From Phytophthora quininea (taxonomy: Eukaryota > Oomycota > Peronosporomycetes > Peronosporales > Peronosporaceae), in assembly GCA_011947345.1 (NCBI GenBank), contig JAAVTG010000642.1, forward strand, positions 1 to 64,000: a DNA stretch of 64,000 bases. The letters run 5' to 3'. The first letter of the stretch is position 1, and every line of letters starts with the position of its first letter. Below the pieces are notes generated by a model, which was not told the DNA's origin, did no database searches, and saw only the letters and a list, made by a program, of their open reading frames with translations. This document shows positions 34,152 through 46,404 of the stretch, piece after piece. The translations under genes and the position numbers were made by a program.

Positions 34152-37100
34152 ATGGGGGACAGAGGCGATAGCGCGCTCTCAAACTGGCCGCCGGGACGAA
34201 CAATCGCCACGGCTGCCGCGCGCAAGTCGGCGCCCGTGTCGGCCGGCGGCATCAACCACCGTCGCATTGTAGCTGCATCCTCCCAAGCTCAGCAGGACTT
34301 GCGAGAGACACAGGGAGGGCCATCAGTAGCTTCACCCTTGCAGCCGCGCTATAACGCCGTACGCAAGTCGGCGCCCGTATCGGCTGGCGGCCTTAACCAC
34401 CTTAGGACTCGAGCCATCGAAGAAGAACAGAGGGCTCGTGCAGCTCAGCATAAAGCCGTACGTAAGTCGGCCCCCGTGTCAGCCGGCGGAGTTAACAGCC
34501 ACCGTGTGGACTCTCGGAAGTCGAATCTAGAGGAAGAAGACTCGGCGTATGAAGACGACGGGGATGAAGACGACGACAGTGACGACGAAGACAGCAGCGA
34601 TGAGAGCGAGGACGATGCTAAAGACATAAAGCCGCAGCAAATAAAGTCGGCACGCAAGTCAGCGCCCAAAGCCCCCAAAGGAATCAACTTTCGGCGTATC
34701 GCCGCCTACCGTGAAGCTCAGCGAGAGCAGAAACAGCAAGAGGAGGAGAAGGAGGAGGAGGAGGAGGATGAAGAGGATGTGAATATGGAGCAATCTAGTG
34801 ACCTACAGCTGCCTACTGTTGCTGTGTGCAGCAACCCTTTTGCAGAAAGCAGTTGGAGAATCGCTACGCCAAGTTTTGTGAGGACAGCTCCATGTGTCAG
34901 CACTATCGGGCGTTGACGCTGCAGTGTCTGGCCAATGCCCAGACAGAAGAGAAGGAGGATGACATGCCTTTGAGTTCTTTGAGGAGGAAAAAGAGGAAGG
35001 CAAAGAAAGCAGTAAAAAGAAGGAGGAGAATAAGGAAACGGAAGAGAATTTCGCCATTCCCAGGAAGAAAATCAACACCAAGAAGAAACCACCAGAAGCA
35101 GAACAAAATACTGCTAATCCAGGACGCAAGAAACGTGTGAAAAAGAAAGCGGATGAAAGGGTGGAGGAGCGACAGGAGAACAAGAAAAGAGGTTGCGACG
35201 AGCAACTGAAACCGTGGGGAATGGAGGCATCGATTCCAGCTCCACTAGTAACAATGCGAGCGCAGAGACATCTCCCGCTGAGGAAATTGATTTAGCAGTG
35301 CGACGAGGGAAACAGAAGCAGAGGATACGGCCTCGAGAGACTAGCAGCGATGCGGAAGCAAAAGGGGGTCGGATAGCGCGTCGACGACGCGGTCGAAGAA
35401 ACGACGTTTAAGTCGACGAAATGACGAACTGTCTCGTTCGGCGCCGTCGTCGCCTACTGCAGAAGCAGCTGATGAGCCCTGGACGATCCCTCGTGCTCGT
35501 CGTACGAGACCTACAACAGCTGCACAGGCGATTAAAAGAATGGACGTGGGGCCGGTGGCTCTTGGCGCCGCAAAATCATCTTCGGGGATAGCTGGTGGCG
35601 GGCGGTACGTGCAAAATGGTAACCGAACTGCTGCGCAATCGAACATACATGGTGCTAGACCCCGACCGCCAAACTTGACAAAGTTTGCGACACCCCTAGT
35701 GTTCCAGTTTCCAAAGTAACCATGCCATCCAAGCCAGCAGAACCACCGGCGCCAGCACCACAACCACCTCTCCCTCTACCACCGCTTCCTCCGCAAGCGC
35801 CACCACAACCCCCACCAGCTCCTCAACAAGCCAACATTCCTCCTATTGTATCTGCTCCGGCCTCGCAAGCGGTACCTTCACCGGTACAGCCTCATGCTCC
35901 TGCATTCAATCCACCGGCTCCGATGATAACACCAAACCCAAGGCCAATGGAAGCAGTATCTTCGATGAATTCTGGTAGGCGAATTTCGTCGGCCGACTAC
36001 TTTCGACATCGTGACCGAAATCAAGGACCACGCGCGCCAGTGCAGTGGGGGCGTTCTAGCAGCCTGACTGATGAACGAAATGCTGAATTCCCTCCTGGGC
36101 ATTTTCGGCCTCCGCCAGGCAGGCCAGACTACCATCGTAGCGACAGTGCGCCATTACCACTCAGAGACTATCGTGATGCAGACCCACGTCGAGGGTCTGA
36201 AGAACACTTTCGACGTCAGCGCTCGTATGATAACGATGGAAGCAGGATGAACTATCACGATAGGTATGAGAGCCATGGAGAGTTTATGGGCAACAACATG
36301 CACCCACCAGGACAACGAAATGATCGCAACATCTCTCTCCCCACGAGAGTATTATCCTCCACGAGCCCAGCCCCCACCGTATGAAAATGGTGGTGGCTAC
36401 GACTACAACATGGATAACCATTTCAGCCCGTTACCGTCTCCACCACCTGCCCAAAGTTATTGGAGAGAACCACTTTGTGATGAGCCTCCTCACACGGAGC
36501 CTCCGCGTGTGGAGCGCCCGTCCAGCACGATACAACGTCCTTCGAGTTTTGTGCAACGTCCATTGAGTCCGCGTAGCAATGGAGCTGGGCCACGACAAAA
36601 TGACCGAGACCTAGACGACAACTCCTGGATGGATGACACTCCAGTTTTCTCGTATCACGAGTCATTTACTTCAGGATTACTGAAGATTTTGTTGCCAAAT
36701 TCCCGCATGCATTGGAGGCTGTGCTCAATGTGACCAAGAAACCGCGGAAGATGAACTGGTACATTAAGTACATCGAGAGGATCGAACGTTTGTGTGCGCC
36801 GTTTGACCTCCACGTAAAGTTTGAGGGACTTAAAGCATCTGTGCAGATACGCGGCCGAGTGTGGCTCGCACTGGAGGGTAAATCCACGGTGACACTGCAC
36901 GACGAAATCATTAAGGGTTTGTATTTCGAAGCGTTGACGTGGCTCCAAATGAGGGACGCGACTGAAGAGGCTTACAAGCACTACCGGGGCATCTATGGCG
37001 ATAATGCAGATTTGAGCATTACTTTTCTCCGCGCGTGGAATGATTTGAAGCGGCAGCGAATCTGTCGCTGTCACGACAAGCAAACTATTTCCGCGGTGCT

Positions 37101-38118
37101 CGTCTACATCACTGGAACTTCGTCGTCGGGAAGGTGGAGATTGGCAGTGGAAGCCATGCCGACAAACGGGAAGCTTTCCGTCTGGCGACAATTAGTGCAT
37201 TAGACTTCTTGTTAGGTCTGGGTAGGTTTGGTAGACGCCTTGACCTGGGTTTCCGTGAAGTATCACAACGAGTACGTCCGCCTCAGTCGCATACAAGGGA
37301 CCTGCAACCAACTCCACCCCAAGATGGAACCGCAATGAATGAGCCTCCAGTTGACGAGCAAACAGGTACTACAGCTCCTGCCGAGACTACTGAAAGTGCC
37401 TCGGACAATGCTGCTGTGGCGGATACAACTCGCGAAGGCCATCCTCCCCCGTCAGACGCCGAATTACCCTATGCAACGGAGGAGCAACCAGCATTTCACC
37501 CGCCGAAAATCGAGGACGTGAGTCTCCTCCTAGCGAGCATACTGATATTGCAGATCCACCGTCTTCACCTGTCGAACGTCCTAAAAACACGGATGTGATA
37601 CCAGATGCAGCCTCCGGTGGCACTCATGAAAGCAGCAACCACGTGACTTCGGAACACAGCGACTCAAATATGAGCATCAGTGGTACGATAGCTTCTTTGT
37701 ATGGTCCTGACGGCGTTGATCCAGATTGCTAATGGTTGTTTGCGAATGCCGTGCTGTAGATGCAAGCGATACTGTCGTGCCCACTCCGGCTCAATCGTCC
37801 GAGAATCCTGCTGCAAAAGCTGCGACTATCGTTACAACAACTGCTGCGTCACCGTCTACATCTACAACCTCAACCGAACATGTCCTCCCTAGTTCGAAGC
37901 CTTCATCAACTACTCCGGTGGCTGCACTAGCCGATGGTGAGAAGTCTCCAGCTCCAAACGGAGGGATTTTAACACCAAAAGCGGCGAAAAAGGCAACTGC
38001 AGCGAGTACTCGGCGGTGCATGATGTGTGAAATGATTCGCATGCGGAACCCGGAAGGGGAGCGCTGTTTGCGCTGTCAGCAGAACGACGCCAAAGCGTGC
38101 CATGCCGCTAGCACATGA
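34152..38118 (+). CDS. Zinc-knuckle protein B with histone-H3-tail-like repeats
   Basis: Paralogue of protein A. N-terminus carries four spaced copies of a motif like AARKSAPVSAGGINHRR (34215-34268, 34356-34409, 34455-34508, 34650-34700), close to residues 24-40 of histone H3. A Glu/Asp/Ser-rich stretch lies between copies three and four. Then come a zinc knuckle C-x4-C-x11-C-x5-C (CSNPFCRKQLENRYAKFC...C), a Lys/Glu-rich region, Arg-rich and Pro-rich disordered regions, the conserved block (FSYHESFTSGLL..., LEAVLNVTKKPRKMNWY, NADLSITF, GKVEIGSGSHADKREAFRLA), an intron (37683 to about 37758), and a finger C-x2-C-x12-C-x2-C (RCMMCEMIRMRNPEGERCLRC). Nine frame slips, eight of them one base short (for example 34839-34842, 35364-35368, 35713-35715). 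Not present in any family I can name. It converges on CFAP52. Confidence 0.68.
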
Positions 38119-38247
38119 GCTTGTGGCTGGTGTCAATATTATAAGTTTACGCACAGCCAAGCTATGCTACACGTTCGACCACGATTTCGCAGAATGTGCC
38201 GTTTATTTAAGAATGAAAGCCGAGAGTACAGTAATGGCGTGTATGCC

Positions 38248-40447
38248 TCAAGCCCGCGTGTGCTCAAGCAAGTCGCCCATTTCCCAGATCATGACAGCGC
38301 CCTCGGAACCGACGGTGACAATTTCCTTGCGGTCTGGAGAGATTTTGACGGCATTGATTGCCTCACTGTGGCCGCGGCCGATGGCGACTGTCTCGCCGTT
38401 ATCGTAATGCCAGAGCCTGAGCATCCCGTCGCGGCCGCCTGTTGCAAACAACGTGCCGCTGTGCTCAATGTCCATAGCCAACATTTCGTGGTCTGCAGCC
38501 TCCTCGAGGAAGCGAATAGCTTCTCCGTCATAGGCGTCGAAGTAGGTGATCCGTCGGTCAGAACCACACGTAAGTAGCTGGCTTTCGTCGGGGTGATAGA
38601 GCACTCGACGAAATACTGTGGAGGCGAACATGGCCTGCGTTCTCACGAAGGTTTCGAGGTTCCACACGATGCAAGACCCGTCCGAAGATGCGCTCACACA
38701 AGCAGTACAGTCCTGCACGACTTGAATGGCGTTCACGGGCCCACGATGCTCCTTTAGCGACGCCTCCATGGTCTGTCTGGACGGTGTGATCCGCCACACG
38801 CGCACCCTACCGTCTTTGCCTCCAGTTAGTAGTCTCCATTCGGATCCTGATGATGAAGAGGAGGACGCCGAGGAAGAAAAGGACGGCGGCGTGCAGACCG
38901 CAATGGCAGTAACCGACTCGTTATGGGCGTCTTGGATGACAAACTTGAGCTTGCCGCTCTCCGGGAAAAAGGCGCGAACTTTGCCATCATCCCAACCACT
39001 GACCACGAGACCGCCGTCACGTGTCAGCTCCAGGCAATTACACACGAGGTTCGGCACCTGCACACGTAGAATTTCCTGGCAGCGTCGTGCGTTCCAGATG
39101 CGAATGTCAGTCTTGGCACATGTGACGAACAAGTGCGAGTTTTCTGCCGGACTACGTGTAGCAGAGCCCGGGAACACCACGTCGTTGATAGGACTGTAGT
39201 GGCACGTAGAGCGAAGCACCACACGCAGTCCCGTTCCACTCCCAGCACTTGCAGGTCGGTTGGCCGCATTGTTGGAACGGGAGCCGCTACTGCCGGAATT
39301 GGGGTCGTCTGCAAGCTGGAACTGGTACATGTTGGATTGGTTCGTGCCCGCGTAGAAGTCTCCATGTTTTCCTTCACTGAGAGCGGTGATGCCGCCCATC
39401 AGTTTTTCCATGCAGGCGGTGGCAATCGGTTGGGTTTTAGTGCCATCCGAGGCGGCTGCGGCCGGGCCCAGCTTTAGCACTGCAATGTTACCGTCGCCTG
39501 CACCAAGCAGCACGAATCGGCGATTCTCTTCGTCGTCGTGGACGACTACGGTAACGATGCCTTGGCTGAAGCGTTCCTTGGTGGTGCGGCTGTAGCGGGG
39601 CTTGTGCGTGCCGACGGGCGGGAATAAGCAGTTGGGTTTGGTGAGATCGCAGTCCAACAAGATCTCGATCAAGTCGCCAGTCTTGGTGCCGCAGTAGGCC
39701 ACTTTGTCGTCCGGCGATACACCGATGCAAGTGACGATGCGTTTGAGGTTGCCCAGGTTGGCACGCAGTGCGTGGAATTTGCGGTGCTTCAGGTCAACTC
39801 GCCAGACCGTGATCATGTAGTTGCCGCCGGTGACTAGCAGCTCGTCGTTGACCTGTCGGTTGAAAGCAGCGACCACAAGTGTCGAGTCGTCTCCCGACGG
39901 GGTGCCGCAAATGGGCTCACCGTTGCCCATGTTCCAACAAACGAGCGCATTGTCGTCCTGACCACCCACCGTGAAGAGGAAGCTGTCTTTGGCCGAGAAC
40001 GACAGCGCCTGCACTTTGCCCATGTGTAGCACGAGGCGGAAAGTCACGAAACTGTCGCCATGGTCGCCGTCTCCACCGTCCGCCGACGCAGCGAGTCTCT
40101 TCGTGGCTTCGGCGAGATCCCACACAATGATAGGCGCCTTGTTGCCACGACTTTTACTCTGCTGACCCGATGCGAGCTTAGACCCGTCGTTCGAGATGGC
40201 AAGGCAGGTGATCACGTCTGTGTGACCGCGAAGGAAGCACTGGGTGTTGCGCTTGATGTCCTTGACCACGACTGCGAGACCGAGCGAGTAAACGAGGTAC
40301 TTGCCATCGGTCGTGTAGATGAGTGTGTCGGGATATGTGCCTACCAAAGGGTGATCAACACTCGTGGCAAGCCTTTTGCGAGACGAAGATCCACGTACCG
40401 TTGTATCCGATAACGCGACGCAGTTTGAGCTCTCGAGTGTCTGCCAT
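38248..40447 (-). CDS. CFAP52: CFAP52/WDR16-like flagellar WD40 protein
   Basis: Two exons (40399-40447 and 38248-40340) give 713 residues, a little longer than animal CFAP52 because of Ser- and Gly-rich inserts. The first exon encodes MADTRELKLRRVIGYNG; after a 58-nt intron it continues TYPDTLIYTTDGKYLVYSLG, as in the family. The protein is built of WD40 repeats forming two propellers, with blade ends such as IIVWDL, LVCWNM, IRIWNA, VRVWRI, CIVWNL and LRLWHY, and a C-terminal IVTVGSEGAVMIWEM. CFAP52 is an axonemal microtubule inner protein of cilia and flagella, so it fits a zoospore-forming organism. The reading frame is intact over 2.1 kb. The gene converges with zinc-knuckle gene B. Confidence 0.9.
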
Positions 40448-40587
40448 AGCGGATGAAAGGTGTCTGTAGCTAGCGGTCTCCTCGAAAGTTGCCGCCAAGA
40501 AGCGTGGCAAGAGGCAGGGGTTTCGATACTGTGAGGGGACGCAATCTTGCTGGAGGGGCATGAAGTCTATTTACTCAGAGCTAGCTA

Positions 40588-42089
40588 CTAGTCGCTGGAG
40601 CGGTGGGTCTTCTTGAATTTCTTCCGGAGGCTGCGCTTCCGACTGAAGGCGTTCTGTAGTGTGGACGCACCGGCCTCGAGGATCTTCTGGAGCACCAGGT
40701 TGTTCTCTGTTGACTCGATGCTGGTCACAGTCCCCGCTCTACCAGCGCGACCTGTGCGACCGATGCGATGCAGGTAGCTCACCACGTCGTTGGCAAACTC
40801 GAACTGGACCACATGATACACCTTGGTGGTGTCGAGGCCTCGTGCGGCGATATCCGTGCAGATGACCACAAGGTCCTTGTCTGCTTCGGCTTCGCTGTCG
40901 AGGCGTTTCAGAAGCAGTTGACGTTGCGCCCGATCCACCTCTTTGTGGAAAAGCGCGCAGTTTGTCAAGCCTTTGTCGGTGTGCAAGAAGGCGAATAGCG
41001 CGTCGGCACTGGCGATGGAGTTGGCAAACACCAACGTTTTCTCGTGCGCCGTTGTATAGGATGCAGCGTCTCCAGAGGACGTCAAGATCTGGTACAAGAG
41101 CTCACAGCGGGCGTGCTGTTCGTCGATAAATTCGCCTTGGGCCATAAACTCTTGGAGATTGCTCGAGTGTAATGTCAACTTGGGTAACGTGCGGTGGAAA
41201 CCCTTCAAGTCAAGGCAAGCAGAGTGAGTACGATGGATAGCAGGCAGGAGTAAGCTATCCCAAATTGTAGCTGTACCTTGGTGACAGCGAAGACGGCGGA
41301 CGGGAACTTGTAGTCGATGTAGCTGCGGACCGAGCGCTTGCCGTAGTCTGGGATCGTAGCAGCACTGAAGATGGTCTGGGTGTTTGTCTCGGCGACCTCG
41401 TCGTCGCCAACTTGCTCGGCCAGCTCCTCGTCGCAGCGATTCAGCTCGGGTCGCAGCAGCGACTGATTGCGGATCGTCGCCAGGATCTGCTTGGTTTCTC
41501 GCTCGAACCCTCCGCTCAGCAGCATGTCGGCTTCGTCCACCACCACCGTCTGGGTGAAAGCAAAGTCTTTGGGCTTGGTGGCTCGCAGCAGAGCTCCAGG
41601 GGTGGCCAGCACCAGCGGACAGACTGGGCTGCCGTGCTGTCCCAAAGTCTGTCTTGACGATGACAAGTTCACTGCCAGTCGCGCCAGCTCTGGGTCCACT
41701 TGGTGCAGCACAGCAGCCACCTGCCGCACCAGTTCCTGCGACGTGGTGAGCACTAGCGCCGCTGGGAGTCGCATCTCGCTGGGTGGCAGCGGACTGCGTC
41801 GGAGCTGCTCGATCAACGGTAATAAGAATGCCAACGTCTTGCCACCACCCGTCTCAGCGGCGATGACGACGTCATTGCCGTCGAGAGCGGCCGGGATGGC
41901 CTTCCGTTGAGCAGCGGTAGGAGTGTCGAGGCCCAACTGTGTCAATCGGTCGGTGAGGGAGGCACGGAGCCCCAACGAGCGGAAACTCTGCGTTGTATCG
42001 GTAGCAATCGGGTGGCATAGCTGGACGGCGAAGGTGGAGCGTCGGCGGAAGGCACCAACGTCGCGGAGGCGGCGGTGCAGTGCCAGCAT
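40588..42089 (-). CDS. DEAD-box RNA helicase, possibly organellar
   Basis: Two exons (41277-42089 and 40588-41202, intron GTACAG...TTGAAG) give 475 residues. ATP-dependent RNA helicase motifs are present in order: Q motif region (LGLDTPTAAQRKAIPAAL), motif I AETGGGKT, Ia-like SQELVRQ, Ib TPGALL, motif II VDEAD, motif III SAATI (usual form SAT), motif IV VFANS, motif V TDIAARGLD, motif VI HRIGRTGRAG. The N-terminus is Arg-rich with no acidic residues in the first stretch (MLALHRRLRD...RRRSTFAVQL), suggesting an organelle-targeting peptide; this is inference. The C-terminus is basic (RKRSLRKKFKK). Start at the first ATG in frame. Frame intact. The exact DEAD subfamily is not assigned. Confidence 0.88.
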
Positions 42090-44349
42090 GGCCAACGATC
42101 AAACGCGACTTTTCTGCACATACAAAAGTTAGTAGTTCCGAAAATCGGAAATAAGTGCATTGTAGCCAATGATCGATAAGCGGATTATTTTTGTCCTTTT
42201 TGTAAACGCTAATTGTGACGCTAGCGCTAATGTTATGTCGCCGCTGCTCATCGTGATGTTCGCTGTCGACAACAATGCCTGGACAGTCGCCAGCAAAAAT
42301 GCACCTTGCCTTCATGCCCACTACACCCGTTCGCTATTGTCGAGTGGTTTTCCCAGGCCGCGTTTGGCTGCCAACAGCCAGCTGCTTGGTGAGCCACGTA
42401 TCTTTCGCCCAAAGCACGGCTGCCGCGCAGTCCTGCACGTCAACGGCGATGAATCGTTTTTAAAAGAGCGACTTTCATACATTTTCTTGACTGGCCATGC
42501 TCGCACCATGTTGCGCTTTGTGCGACAGCGCTTGGCGGAGCTACCACCGACGTATGAGTGCGACTGGCGAGCTCCGCACGATGGCGCACGCCCGCAGACA
42601 AGGGCGGAAAATCATCGCCAGGTCCCCAAAGGCGAGACTAGAAGCAGCGGACGGCTGGGACCAGGGATTGTTAGCATGCAAGGCTCCCTCGCCGCCTGCG
42701 CCGCTCGTTTGCGTGCGACAAATTCTCTGAAATATGTAACACAGCTCAAGAACCCAGCCGTATTTTTGCTTTCGGTCTACCTGACGTGAGGTAGACCACT
42801 TTTCCCATACAAGCAAGAAGAGCAACTCACTGCAATAGCTCATTCCAAGTATAAAGTAATGGTGTTTCTTCAGAAGAGTTCAAGCGACAAGCAGCAACAC
42901 GCGTAATTTACGCACATCAAAGCTCGATAGAGTTCGATCTCACTGGGTGAATGTGGCAGCAATTTCACAACGTTTGGCAGTAGTCAACTGCTCTATTCGA
43001 CGGCTACTGTACTCTACGACAGCGGAATTTAACATTGACAATTGCGCAGAGGATGCGGCTGCGGAGCAGGCGCAGCAGATGCCGAAGATCTTCACAAACT
43101 AAACAAGCCACAACTCATCACCAACAAACAATTTGTAATTGTAGCAACAGCTCTTTCACAATAAATTTCAGAGCTTCTCCGGGCACAGCACGGCCTTGTG
43201 GGATCGGGCGAGAGCAAATGTTTATCGACGTTGAAGCCGCTGACCTGCGCAAGCGAATAGTTGCCGGCAACTAATGCGGTCGGGCAGTTTGCGGGCGCCG
43301 GGTCTTTGCCGTGTGCGCATGCTGGCGCTCGTCATCCAGGGCTATACTGTACGAGCTGCTACCAATGCAGCAAGGAGCAGGCTGCTCCGAGCAGCTCGTA
43401 CGAGTTAAAGTCGTTGATCGCAGCATGGTCCATGGCCCGGCCTCCCCGAAAACGAGCGTCGCCCGCCAGCCGATCGAGTTGAAGCGGGCGAGCTTCGATT
43501 GCGCTGGCTCAGCATGGCATGTCTGTCGCCCGGTGCGTCCGCCCAGACACGCGCGTGACTCAGAGGTGCTTGGTACTCATCGGGCCTTTGTCGCCGAACG
43601 CCGCGGAAAAGCGCAAAGACACTGCGGGAGCCTGAAGATTAGCGCCTTCAACGCGCTTGGATCGCGGTAAATCGCCGCCCCGCAGAACAGGATCGCTGCG
43701 AATTAGCGAGGCGGCCGGAAACGCTCTTGACCAGACTGGCATTGCTCGGCAACCAGCTGCTGAGGACAAGAAGAAGGCGTTGCCGCCAGTATCGTACAAT
43801 AACATTTTAGCTAGGCATTGGCAGCGACTGAATCGAGCTCCATACAACACGTCCTGCCTCCTCGTCCAGCGTTGTGGTCGCTGTGGGGACAATTTTCAAT
43901 GCGTTTTACCGCGGACTTTTTTTTTCCCAACTGCTATCGAGCTTCCTCGGTCGAGGCGATGCAGAGTCCTACTGCGATGACGATGATGCTTGCAGGGCTA
44001 CTGGCGCTCGCGCTCGGCCGATACAGGTCGGGGCCTCGGACCCAAGTCGGAGCGATTTGCCCGAGCTGCCGGAGGCAGGCTGCAGGCCTCGTTTTAGCTG
44101 TTAAACCAGTCGCGCGGCCGTTGCTAAAACCCAGGCTATCCTCGCCGCGCGCGTTTCTGAGGAGCAAAGAGCCGCACCCCGCGTTAAACGCGCTGGTGCG
44201 AGAGCCACACGGCGTCGCGTGTTTCTGACGGGTCCATACTGCATGTCTGCAAGACGAGCCGCCATTATCGCTTTTGCCTCGCTGCAGCACTCGCATTCTC
44301 GCTCTCCAGCCCCCACAGCTTCCTCGCCGCCACCACGGCGTCCGCCAAC
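42090..44349. other. No gene recognised upstream of KIX array
   Basis: Over 2.2 kb without a supportable gene. A plus-strand open frame at 42169-42789 has no domain, unusual composition and no neighbour support. GC content rises towards 44 kb, like the rest of the KIX-array spacers. Confidence 0.45.
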
Positions 44350-44785
44350 ATGCTCAACCGCCCGGGTCTGCCGGGTCTCCAGCGGCTTCCGCTGACCGCC
44401 AACAACAACGCCGTCGTCATGCCCGCGCCATGTCGACCGCTTGCGCCACCTCAAGCAGCAGCAGCACGTCCTCGACTGGCGCCTGCTGGGAGACGACGAG
44501 CTGCGTCACCTGCGCTCCAACAACGTGATCGTGATCGAGCGCATGCTGCGCAACCACCAGCCGCACGACGTGCTCAACCACGTGCCCGAGAACGTCGACT
44601 GGCGCGCCAAGACCTTCAAGCTCGCGCTCAAGGTCGAGCGACTCATGTTCAAGGCCGCCAAGTCGCGCGCCGACTACCTCGACGAGCACACACTACCACG
44701 GCGCGTCAAGCTGCTGTGCCGCTACCTGGTGCGCATTCGCATGCGCAAGAACGCCGTCGTGGACGGCGCCACCAAGCGGTGTTAG
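44350..44785 (+). CDS. Stand-alone KIX-domain protein, copy 1
   Basis: About 144 residues. A short N-terminal tail (MLNRPGLPGLQRLPLTANNN) is followed by a single domain with the array consensus: LRSNNVIVIERMLRNHQPHD, VPENVDW, KTFKLALKVERLMFKAA, SRADYLDEHTL and RIRMRKN. The pattern R..(V)..I..ML, then F.LA.K.ER..F..A.SR..YL matches the KIX fold of Med15 and CBP, three helices that bind activation domains. A frame slip at 44428-44429 (one C too many or two short) separates the tail from the domain. Gln-rich VDRLRHLKQQQH precedes the domain. It lacks any catalytic or DNA-binding part, so it could act as an adaptor or competitor (inference). Confidence 0.7.
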
Positions 44786-46404
44786 GTTCAGCCGCAAGTC
44801 GCCGTCGTGGACGGTCGGTGTCATTGTCTGAAGTTTGATGCGCACGGTTTCGTGCGGACATGGGATCGACGTCATCATCCCCCACACACACACCCGATCA
44901 GGTATCTGCCACCACACCACACCGTTGGAAATCGGGACCCTCCGACGACGCGGATGCAGCAAGCAAGCAGTCGCGCTTGCTGGTATTTACGCTGTACAAT
45001 ATTTAGGCCGTAGGCAAAATAATTATAACACGAGTCAGTGTGCTCCTTCACTTGCGAGGTGTGATCGTTGAGCTTGTATTTTATAGAGCAAGCAGGCTAG
45101 TGTTGACTCCTGGGGATGGCGTCCATGATGCGGCGATTGTCGAGAGGGATGGCGTCGTTAAACAACAAGCGTCGTTGGGCTCCGATCGAGTTGCTCCCGA
45201 TACGGCGATCCACTGAACGGGGTGGTCTCTACAATTGGCTAAGTACATTGTGGCGCTGATGACTTTGCTGCTTGTGACGATCACTTGCTCCCGCACCCCA
45301 ACTAGGTGAGGATAAAGCTAAAGCTCCACCGCTGCAGGCCCGCAGCCAAGGCGACCGAAGTTTCAGCTCGAGTTCTAGAAGGTGAAAATCATCCGCGCGA
45401 GCCTTTGCTGCCCTCGCGTGTCTTTGATGGATTTGCCGTTTTCCAGGCGAGCCGATCTCGAGCGCACTCGGCCTGTTTGGCTCGGCGGCGTCCAGGAAAA
45501 TGCTGCGGACGGCGCTAAGCTTGTCGGTGAGCTTCGGCTGTGGGTTTCGTACTGGTCGGCGAGCTGTATGAAGATTCTCCGCCACCACTGCTGCGGCGGC
45601 GGCCTGCTGCTCGCGCCAGTGGTGATTGCATCGACCCAGTGGGCTCACAAAAGCTTGCTAACAACATGGCAGCAATATCGCCGTCTTTGCGCGGTTATCG
45701 CATACTTGGACCCCCGCGCGGTTTGCGAGTGCTGGGGCCGAGCGATCTTGGTCGCCACGATCGTCTGCAAGGTGGCAGGCAGCCTTGCTCCACCCAAAGC
45801 AACACTTTGGCAGCACAGTGCGCTGAAACGGCCAAAAACTCACACTGCCACCACGAGCGATTTCCTCTTGTCCTGCAAAGAAACCCATCGCAACGAGCAC
45901 GGCCCTTGCTGCATCAGCGGTGAAGGAGAGCGCCCCGAAGCGCGCACGTCGATAACCGGCGCCGTTGGTGACCGTCAACGGCTCGAGCGCGCCTGGCGAT
46001 TGCCAAGCCTCGTAAACGAAAGGGGCGGCGTCGCAGAGCGGTGTCGGGTCGAAAGCCGCGCCGCGGGGGCTGCAAAAGCGATCACGCTGCATGTATTTAA
46101 CAGCGTCAGCGTCCTGATCAGCGCCGTCCACACGGTTCTGTGTGAAGACATGCATGTTGCAGGACGCCGCCTTGATCAAATAGAGACGTCAAACCGCACG
46201 GAAACGACCGGCGGGGCCAGAAACGCTGCAATCTGCGCGCCAGAGCGACGCAGAAGACAAACTGCAGCAGCCTGCCTGAGCCAGCGCATTTCACGCACAG
46301 GGGCGATGGCCTTTTGACAAGAACTGCTACCAGGGGCATTCCCTCTTTTCTCCTTGAAGCGCACGGCAGCGATTCCGGAACGCAGTCCACAAAGCTTCGC
46401 CAAC
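44786..46404. other. Spacer between KIX copies 1 and 2
   Basis: 1.6 kb of GC-rich sequence. A plus-strand frame at 45382-46317 stays open but lacks domains or family resemblance and overlaps equally long antisense frames, as expected by chance in GC-rich DNA. No gene supported. Confidence 0.45.

Noticed and set aside
34740..34770. Glu-rich purine run read as a possible regulatory repeat
   Set aside because: It is simply the coding of an acidic stretch in protein B.
42169..42789. 206-codon open frame upstream of the KIX array
   Set aside because: No domain, odd composition, overlapping antisense frames and no clear promoter or neighbour context.
45382..46317. Long open frame between KIX copies 1 and 2
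   Set aside because: GC-rich spacer where long chance frames are expected; no family resemblance, and a competing antisense frame overlaps.
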